Below, in pieces: positions 6,270-11,433 of a stretch of DNA of 11,433 bases. Positions within the stretch are counted from its first letter, which is position 1; every line of letters begins with the position of its first letter. The position numbers and the translations under genes are program-made. The notes below the pieces were generated by a model. That model was not told the origin of the DNA, searched no databases, and was given only the letters and a program-made list of their open reading frames with translations. The DNA comes from Magnetococcales bacterium (lineage in GTDB: Bacteria > Pseudomonadota > Magnetococcia > Magnetococcales > DC0425bin3), in the NCBI GenBank assembly GCA_015229045.1, contig JADGCJ010000058.1:8149-19581 (forward strand), written 5' to 3'.

Positions 6270-9143
6270 ATGGCAACCCGGCGTGGTACATTTCAAGGAT
6301 CCCCTGTGCATCGTTTGTTGCAAACCGTCTCTTCTTTGCTCAAGCGCATTGATTTTTCCCGCATGACGATTCGCCAGAGGCTCATGGTCATTGTTGCCCT
6401 GGGGATGGTGTGTTCCCTGGTGATGGGTCTTTTGGAGCTCGGGTTGCACAAGTCCCAGATGCTGGCCGACCGGCAACTCAAGACACGCCATGTCGTGGAG
6501 TCCGTTTATGGCATTCTGGATTTTCATCATGGCCGGGAGAAGTCTGGCGCTACCTCCCGAAGCCAGGCTCAGAAAGAGGCACTTGCCACCGTTGCCGCAT
6601 TGCGCTACGGCGAGAATGACTATTTCTGGATCAATGACATGCACCCGCGCATGGTGCTGCATCCCCTCAAGCCGGAAATGAATGGTCAGGATCTGACGGA
6701 CACCAAGGATTCCTCGGGCAAACTGCTTTTTCGGGCCATGGTGGAGGTGGTGAAAAAGGAGGGAGCTGGATTGATCGATTATCGCTGGGCGCGGAAGGCC
6801 AATTCTGTTCCCGAGGATAAAACATCCTTCGTCAAGGGGTTTGAGCCGTGGGGATGGATCATCGGCTCGGGTATCTACCTGGACGATGTCGATACCGCCT
6901 TTTGGAAGGCGGCCGTCTCTTCCCTGCTGGTCATTGTTTTCCTGACGGCCATTCTGGCGGGTGGCATTCTGTTGATTGCCCACAGCATTCTTGAGCAAAT
7001 GGGCGGCGATATCAACCAGATGGTGACCATTTTGCGGCGCCTGGCTGCCGGGGATCTGACCGTGCGTTTCACCGATCCCAGGGGTCAGGCGCGTGGCATG
7101 GCCAGCTCCATCAATCACCTGGCGGACAATGTCGAACGGCTGATGCGTATCATCAGCCTTCACTCCGGCAGCATCACCGCCTGCGCCTCGGAGGTGGTCA
7201 AGATTCGCGACCAGGTTTACGACGATGCCATCGACAGCCAGGCATTGGCCGGGGATGTACAGGAACAAAATGTCATTCTTGGTCAGGAGATCACCAATGT
7301 CGTCACCTCGATCGACCAGGCCAATACCAACATAACCACCATTTCGGAAGCGGCGGAAATGGTGGCTGGCAACGTCAATACCATCGCTGCCGGTACGGAG
7401 CAGGCCAGCGCCAACATCAACACCATCGCTTCGGCGGCGGAGCAGATCACGGCCAATATCAGTGGGGTCAATCGCAACCTGGAACAGGTGGACAGTTCGG
7501 TCAAGACCGTGGCCTCCTCGGTCCAGGAGATGAGTTCCGCCATCGTCGAAATTCGCGAGCGGTGTCTGGCGGCCAGCCGGGAGTCGGAACAGGCCAACAA
7601 CAACGCCACCGAAAGCCAATCGGTCATGAAGGAGCTGGCCAACGCCGCGCGTGAGATCGGCCACGTGGTGGAGGTGATCAACAACATTGCCGAACAGACC
7701 AACATGCTATCGTTGAATGCCGCCATCGAGGCTGCCGGTGCTGGCGGAGCAGGCAAGGGTTTTGCCGTGGTGGCCAACGAAGTCAAGGAGCTGGCCCGCC
7801 AAACCGCCGATGCCACCCGCATGATTTACGAGAAAGCCGAAGATATTCGCGAAAAAACCGAAGAGGTGACCAGGGCCAGTGCCGAAATCACCGAAAGCAT
7901 TCAAAGGATCAACCAGGCCAATAGCGAAATCACCAGTGCGGTGGATACCCAGACCCGGACCATCGATGGCATCGTCCAATCCATGACCGCCGTGGCCGAT
8001 GCCGCCGAAGAGGTGACCCGCAACACCCGGGAGTTGAACATGGCCGCCGAAGACGTGGCCCGCGCCGCCGGCGAAGCCGCCATCGGCACCGGCGAAGTGG
8101 CCCGTTCCGCCTCCGAAGTGGCGACGGCTGCCGGTTTTGTCGCACAGGAGAGTCGGGAAGCCAAGGATTTTGCTGCCTCCATCCTGGCGTCGGCCAACCA
8201 GACCATGGCCATCTCCACGACTGTGGCCAGGAAAATGGCGCAATCGACCCGGACCTCTGCCAAGATGCTGGGTTCGGCGGTGCATTTTCAACGCATGGGT
8301 GAGGTGTTGCAAAACATGAGCGGCGCCCTCTATGCCACGCAGGCCACCCTGACCATGGGTCGGCCCCCGTTCGATATCCGTCTGGCCAAAGGTCTCTTTC
8401 TGGGTTGGCAAAGTCGCCTGGAAATGGCCATCGCCGGTCGGCGGCCTCTCTCCCCCAGCGATATTCCCAACCCCGACCAGACCGAACTTGGTGCCTGGAT
8501 TCACCAGGAGGGCCAAACCCGTTTTGGTGACAATCCCTCTTTTCAGAAGCTCGCCGAGGTCAACCGTACCGTTCATGGTCTGGCGCGTTCCATGGCGTCG
8601 CTCCTGGCGGAAGGAGGGGAGACAGATCAGGCCACCATCGATGCCAGAATGGCCGAATACCTGCGCACCTGTCAGGATCTTTTTGCCCTTATGGATCTCT
8701 TCTATCGCGATGAGACGGAAAACGACGCCAACCAGGGTCTCTTCTTTCCCTGGTCGGAGCAGCTGGAGACGGGTATCACCGTCGTTGACAACGACCATCG
8801 TCAACTTCTGGATATGCTCAATGCCATCCACAAAGCCATGGAACAGGGGCGTGGAAAAGAGGCCATTGGTGATATTCTGTCCAAACTGGCCCAATACACC
8901 GTTACCCATTTTGCACACGAGGCCGAGTATTTCCGGCAGTACGACTATCCGGAGACCCGCGAACATCTCGCCATCCATGACCGGCTGGTGGCGGATGTCA
9001 CCCATCTGATCGAGAGATTCCAGGCCGGTGAGTTTACCCTGGTCATGGATACCCTGGAGTTTGCCAAAGCCTGGCTGATCGATCATATCATGGAAACCGA
9101 TATGAAATTTGCTCCGTTCCTGAAAGCAAAAGGGGTGAGGTGA
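6270..9143 (+). CDS. Cache-HAMP chemoreceptor with CZB-like and hemerythrin domains
   Basis: A 957-residue methyl-accepting chemotaxis protein. TM1 is at ~38-58. A periplasmic single-Cache domain lies between it and TM2 (~216-238); its core '[20 protein letters not shown]' starts at 113 and it closes with '[12 protein letters not shown]' near 210. HAMP is at ~242-295. The signalling coiled coil follows, with its hairpin tip starting [16 protein letters not shown] at 475. The stretch 354-423 is five 14-residue repeats. Residues ~701-770 read as a CZB (zinc-sensing) domain that keeps W713, LGAW (740-743) and H769 but has F710, T738 and N765 where zinc ligands are expected. Residues 825-957 are a bacteriohemerythrin domain with all seven di-iron ligands: H843, H880, E884, H899, H903, H939, D944. 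It should signal to CheA/CheW, sensing a small ligand outside and oxygen (or NO) inside. AGGAGG at 6253-6258 selects the ATG at 6270 over the GTG at 6243. No che genes adjoin. Confidence 0.95.
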   Translation: MATRRGTFQGSPVHRLLQTVSSLLKRIDFSRMTIRQRLMVIVALGMVCSLVMGLLELGLHKSQMLADRQLKTRHVVESVYGILDFHHGREKSGATSRSQAQKEALATVAALRYGENDYFWINDMHPRMVLHPLKPEMNGQDLTDTKDSSGKLLFRAMVEVVKKEGAGLIDYRWARKANSVPEDKTSFVKGFEPWGWIIGSGIYLDDVDTAFWKAAVSSLLVIVFLTAILAGGILLIAHSILEQMGGDINQMVTILRRLAAGDLTVRFTDPRGQARGMASSINHLADNVERLMRIISLHSGSITACASEVVKIRDQVYDDAIDSQALAGDVQEQNVILGQEITNVVTSIDQANTNITTISEAAEMVAGNVNTIAAGTEQASANINTIASAAEQITANISGVNRNLEQVDSSVKTVASSVQEMSSAIVEIRERCLAASRESEQANNNATESQSVMKELANAAREIGHVVEVINNIAEQTNMLSLNAAIEAAGAGGAGKGFAVVANEVKELARQTADATRMIYEKAEDIREKTEEVTRASAEITESIQRINQANSEITSAVDTQTRTIDGIVQSMTAVADAAEEVTRNTRELNMAAEDVARAAGEAAIGTGEVARSASEVATAAGFVAQESREAKDFAASILASANQTMAISTTVARKMAQSTRTSAKMLGSAVHFQRMGEVLQNMSGALYATQATLTMGRPPFDIRLAKGLFLGWQSRLEMAIAGRRPLSPSDIPNPDQTELGAWIHQEGQTRFGDNPSFQKLAEVNRTVHGLARSMASLLAEGGETDQATIDARMAEYLRTCQDLFALMDLFYRDETENDANQGLFFPWSEQLETGITVVDNDHRQLLDMLNAIHKAMEQGRGKEAIGDILSKLAQYTVTHFAHEAEYFRQYDYPETREHLAIHDRLVADVTHLIERFQAGEFTLVMDTLEFAKAWLIDHIMETDMKFAPFLKAKGVR

Positions 9144-9166
9144 CCGGGCAGGTGCTCTCCGGAACC

Positions 9167-9195
9167 TTGACAGGGTGTTTTGGCGGTTGGAAAAT
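9167..9195 (+). promoter_or_regulatory. Sigma-70-like promoter for sulfite dehydrogenase unit
   Basis: A perfect TTGACA (9167-9172) is followed after 17 bases by GAAAAT (9190-9195), four of six matches to TATAAT. It lies in the 100-bp gap after the chemoreceptor stop and about 49 bases before the dehydrogenase ATG. No terminator was seen after the chemoreceptor, so some read-through is possible. Confidence 0.5.
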
Positions 9196-9243
9196 TCAGT
9201 TTCTGCAAGCGCTCGTGTTTGACCGGACATGGTTAAGGGGGGG

Positions 9244-10569
9244 ATGACGATGAAAGATCAAAAGGATTGCCCGACAGCGCCGCAGGAGTTGTTCCAGCTT
9301 TTCGCCAACGATCCCGAGGCCGCCGACCGTGAGGTTTTTGGTCGTGTCGCCAATCCGGACCGGCGAGGTTTTCTGAAGGGAGCCGGTCTGGCCACCCTGT
9401 CGGCGATGGTGGGGGGTGTCATTCCTTTTGCCGACACCATGCCGGCGGGGTTTATTCCTGTCGCTTTGGCTGAAGAGGCCCTGGCGGGTATGGTCGGCAA
9501 GGAGGGGTTGACCATGCTGGGCGACAAGCCGCTCAATCTCGAATCACCTGCGCATCTGCTCGACGATGATGTCACGCCCACGGCGCGGCACTTTGTGCGC
9601 AGTCATGGCACCGTGCCGGACAACGTCGATGTTGCCGCCTGGACCCTGACCGTCGATGGCGAGGTGGAAAAACCTTTGTCGTTGACCATCGCCGATCTCA
9701 AACAAAAATTTGCCGTGGTGTCACAGCAGATCGTTATCGAGTGTGGCGGCAACGGTCGGGCCTTTTTCAACCCTCCCGCCAAGGGTAACCAGTGGACGGT
9801 CGGTGCCGTGGGGTGTGCCAGGTGGACGGGTGTGCGTCTCGCCGACCTTCTCAAGGCGGCCGGCCCGAAAAAATCGGCCATTTATACCGCCCATCATGGC
9901 GCCGATCGCGACCTGGCCGACCCCAACAAACCGGCTCTTTCGCGCGGTATCCCCATCGACAAGGCCATGGATCCCCATACCCTTGTCGCCTTCGCCATGA
10001 ATGACGCGCCCCTGCACCCCTTCAATGGACACCCTCTGCGTCTGGTGGTACCCGGGTGGGTGGGTTCGACCTCGCAAAAGTGGCTCAACCGTATCCAACT
10101 GCGCGACGTCATCCACGACGGCAAAGGGATGACCGGCAAGTCCTACCGCATGCCCGAGCGCCCCCTGCGACCGGGCGAAGAGGCGGCCGATGCCCTTTTT
10201 TCCAAGATTATCACCGCCATGCCGGTCAAGTCGCTCATCACCTCGCCTGCGAGTGGTCACAAGGTTGACAAGGCGGCAAAATCCGTGGATGTGCGTGGTC
10301 ATGCCTGGGCCGGGGAGAACGCCGTGCGCGAGGTGGTTCTCTCCATCGATTTTGGGGCAACCTGGAGCAAGACCCAGTTGTCCGACCCCGTCAACAAATA
10401 TGCCTGGCAGCACTGGAAAGCCAGGGTGGCCTTTCCGAGCGAAGGCTATTATGAAATCTGGGTACGTGCCACCGATAGCGAAGGCCATGTGCAGCCGTTC
10501 GCGATGGCCTGGAACCCGGGCGGTTACATGAACAATGCCATGCACCGCATTGCGGTGCGAGTTGCCTGA
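9244..10569 (+). CDS. Periplasmic sulfite dehydrogenase, molybdenum subunit (SoxC/SorT-like)
   Basis: A sulfite-oxidase-family molybdoenzyme of 441 residues. It would oxidise sulfite to sulfate (or act on a sulfane-sulfur intermediate, as SoxC does), passing electrons to a cytochrome c. A twin-arginine motif RRGFLKG (40-46) with a hydrophobic stretch ending near 'PVALAEE' (72-78) indicates Tat export with the cofactor already folded in. The Mo-cofactor domain contains 'TARHFVRSHG' (113-122), the molybdenum-ligand Cys167 in IECGGNGR (165-172), and 'GCARWTGVRLADLL' from 190. The C-terminal dimerisation domain begins at 'SLITSPASGH' and ends 'AWNPGGYMNNAMHRIAV'. AAGGGG at 9235-9240 fits the ATG at 9244; ATGs at 9229 and 9250 are alternatives. 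The motifs 'GNQWTVGAVGCARWTG' and 'SQKWLNRI' seem nearer to SorT-like enzymes than to classic SoxC, and no other sox genes are in view, so I give no symbol. The diheme cytochrome follows closely. Confidence 0.9.
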   Translation: MTMKDQKDCPTAPQELFQLFANDPEAADREVFGRVANPDRRGFLKGAGLATLSAMVGGVIPFADTMPAGFIPVALAEEALAGMVGKEGLTMLGDKPLNLESPAHLLDDDVTPTARHFVRSHGTVPDNVDVAAWTLTVDGEVEKPLSLTIADLKQKFAVVSQQIVIECGGNGRAFFNPPAKGNQWTVGAVGCARWTGVRLADLLKAAGPKKSAIYTAHHGADRDLADPNKPALSRGIPIDKAMDPHTLVAFAMNDAPLHPFNGHPLRLVVPGWVGSTSQKWLNRIQLRDVIHDGKGMTGKSYRMPERPLRPGEEAADALFSKIITAMPVKSLITSPASGHKVDKAAKSVDVRGHAWAGENAVREVVLSIDFGATWSKTQLSDPVNKYAWQHWKARVAFPSEGYYEIWVRATDSEGHVQPFAMAWNPGGYMNNAMHRIAVRVA

Positions 10570-10602
10570 GAGGCTGTGGACACTTTTTTTCAGGGCTGGG
10601 CC

Positions 10603-11325
10603 ATGATGCGATGGATGATGGCGTTTGTGATGGCGTTTGCGGTGATTTTCTCCGGCGCGGCGCGGGCTGATGAGCAGCAGGACGCCGTCACGCATGGCAG
10701 GGATGTGTTCCGTAAGAATTGCATCGTCTGCCACCCCTCCGGCATGGGAGAGGGGCATCGGAATGGGCCCGATCTGTGGGGAATCGTCGGGCGCAAGGTC
10801 GCCACCATACCGGGTTTTGTTTACAGTGATGCCATCAAGGCGTGGGGAAAGGATCTCCGCTGGGATGTGGTCGCACTCGATCGTTTCCTCGCTGCTCCGG
10901 CCCAGACGATTCCGGGGGTGCGCATGAGTTTCAAAGGTCTTGCCGATGCCCGGCAGCGTGCAGAGCTGCTGGCATTTTTAAGTACGCTCTCCGGCTCCGG
11001 CGATGTCCGGTCGGGCAACCAGAATGACAGGATCATGCCCCTCGATTGGGGCGGATTGCCGGAAGGCCATGGACGCAAGGAGGTTTTCTTTACCTGCCAG
11101 GCCTGTCACTCCCTGATGCTCGTCAAACAACAGCGCTTAAGTCGCCGGGTATGGGAGGAGACCCTGCGCTGGATGGTCAGCGAGAAAAAAATGCCAGAAC
11201 CCTCACCCGATGCGCGCGAAAAAATTCTCGATTATCTGGCCAAAAATTTTGGTGACGCCACGCCGCGCGCCAGCGCCCTCATGATGCCGCCCCCTCTGTT
11301 GCCGATCGCCCCGGCACCGCCGTGA
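10603..11325 (+). CDS. Diheme cytochrome c, electron acceptor of the sulfite dehydrogenase
   Basis: A 240-residue periplasmic cytochrome. A Sec signal peptide (1-22, cleavage after 'GAARA') precedes a class I cytochrome c domain with heme site CIVCH (40-44), 'GPDLWGIVGRK' (55-65) and likely axial Met108 in PGVRMSFKG. A second, smaller heme domain at ~155-218 has CQACH (165-169) and a possible axial Met at 191 or 197, and ends 'DYLAKNFG'. The tail is Pro/Ala-rich. The gene starts 33 bases after the dehydrogenase stop, so the pair is one operon and this is the probable SorB/SorU/SoxD-like partner. Two hemes exceed the single heme of SorB, and the length is below that of classic SoxD. The ATG at 10603 gives a normal signal peptide; a GTG at 10576 would add nine residues but has its purine-rich site too close. 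The 108 bases after the stop contain no clear terminator. Confidence 0.9.
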   Translation: MMRWMMAFVMAFAVIFSGAARADEQQDAVTHGRDVFRKNCIVCHPSGMGEGHRNGPDLWGIVGRKVATIPGFVYSDAIKAWGKDLRWDVVALDRFLAAPAQTIPGVRMSFKGLADARQRAELLAFLSTLSGSGDVRSGNQNDRIMPLDWGGLPEGHGRKEVFFTCQACHSLMLVKQQRLSRRVWEETLRWMVSEKKMPEPSPDAREKILDYLAKNFGDATPRASALMMPPPLLPIAPAPP

Positions 11326-11433
11326 TGTGTCGGACAATCCATCGCTGCGTGACGCACCCCGTGACGTGTCCTGGGGCGTGGTAAACCGAGTCCATTTCGA
11401 GATGTGTAGTTTCTTGAGTCTTGATTTGGGCGA

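Noticed and set aside
7329..7538. Regular repeat spacing in DNA that could suggest a short tandem array
   Set aside because: The repeat is at protein level (14-residue coiled-coil units) with diverged DNA; it is not a CRISPR or minisatellite.
6138..9230. Two very long minus-strand open frames (508 and 507 codons) covering the chemoreceptor gene
   Set aside because: They are antisense to a gene with clear domains in order. Their translations are Gly/His/Asp-rich low-complexity with no recognisable motif, and they lack ribosome sites. Codon bias in the Ala/Glu-rich coiled coil explains the lack of stops.
9721..10758. Minus-strand frame of 345 codons opposite the dehydrogenase
   Set aside because: It is a shadow of the molybdoenzyme gene; there are no motifs and it straddles two real genes.
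11326..11433. Possible terminator after the cytochrome gene (CCCC...GGGG arms near 11356-11380)
   Set aside because: The stem is short and imperfect, with no following T run.

Overview
The window looks like chromosomal DNA of a GC-rich (by eye), flagellated or otherwise chemotactic, respiring proteobacterium. The clues are the overlapping era-recO pair, a large chemoreceptor ending in a bacteriohemerythrin domain, and a Tat-exported molybdenum sulfite dehydrogenase with a diheme cytochrome c. The chemoreceptor style and the GC-rich hairpin repeat at the left end remind me of Magnetococcales or Rhodospirillales-type alphaproteobacterial genomes. That placement is an inference from memory, not something I could test.

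Left part (1-3140). A three-hairpin repeat (119-188) lies downstream of a leftward gene for a two-helix membrane protein with a bacterial PH-like domain (267-863). A 275-bp non-coding gap with two inverted repeats separates it from a rightward housekeeping operon: era (GTPase for 16S rRNA/30S maturation), recO (recombination mediator, overlapping era by 14 bases) and a 57-residue Trm112/YcaR-type small protein at 2841-3014. Right after that stop codon sits a 126-bp element bounded by perfect 13-bp inverted repeats (3014-3139).

Middle part (3148-5912). Two leftward genes follow. One encodes a 602-residue polytopic GT-C glycosyltransferase-like protein with C-terminal TPRs, resembling bacterial relatives of TMTC/PMT proteins. 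The other encodes a membrane-anchored ankyrin-repeat protein. A clear leftward intrinsic terminator (4974-5016) ends the ankyrin transcript, so the two genes are probably separate units.

Right part (5913-11433). A 357-bp intergenic region carrying an alternating set of TTGAC half-sites leads to a 957-residue chemoreceptor: TM, Cache, TM, HAMP, signalling coiled coil, a CZB-like domain that has lost three of its four zinc ligands, and a hemerythrin domain with all seven iron ligands. A good promoter candidate (9167-9195) then precedes a two-gene unit for a periplasmic SoxC/SorT-type sulfite dehydrogenase and its diheme cytochrome c, which would pass electrons from sulfite or a related sulfur compound into the respiratory chain.

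I see no IS transposase, CRISPR array, tRNA or rRNA. Nothing here is convincingly a wholly new multi-gene system. The most unusual items are the chemoreceptor with a degenerate CZB domain next to an intact hemerythrin domain, and the 126-bp inverted-repeat element.
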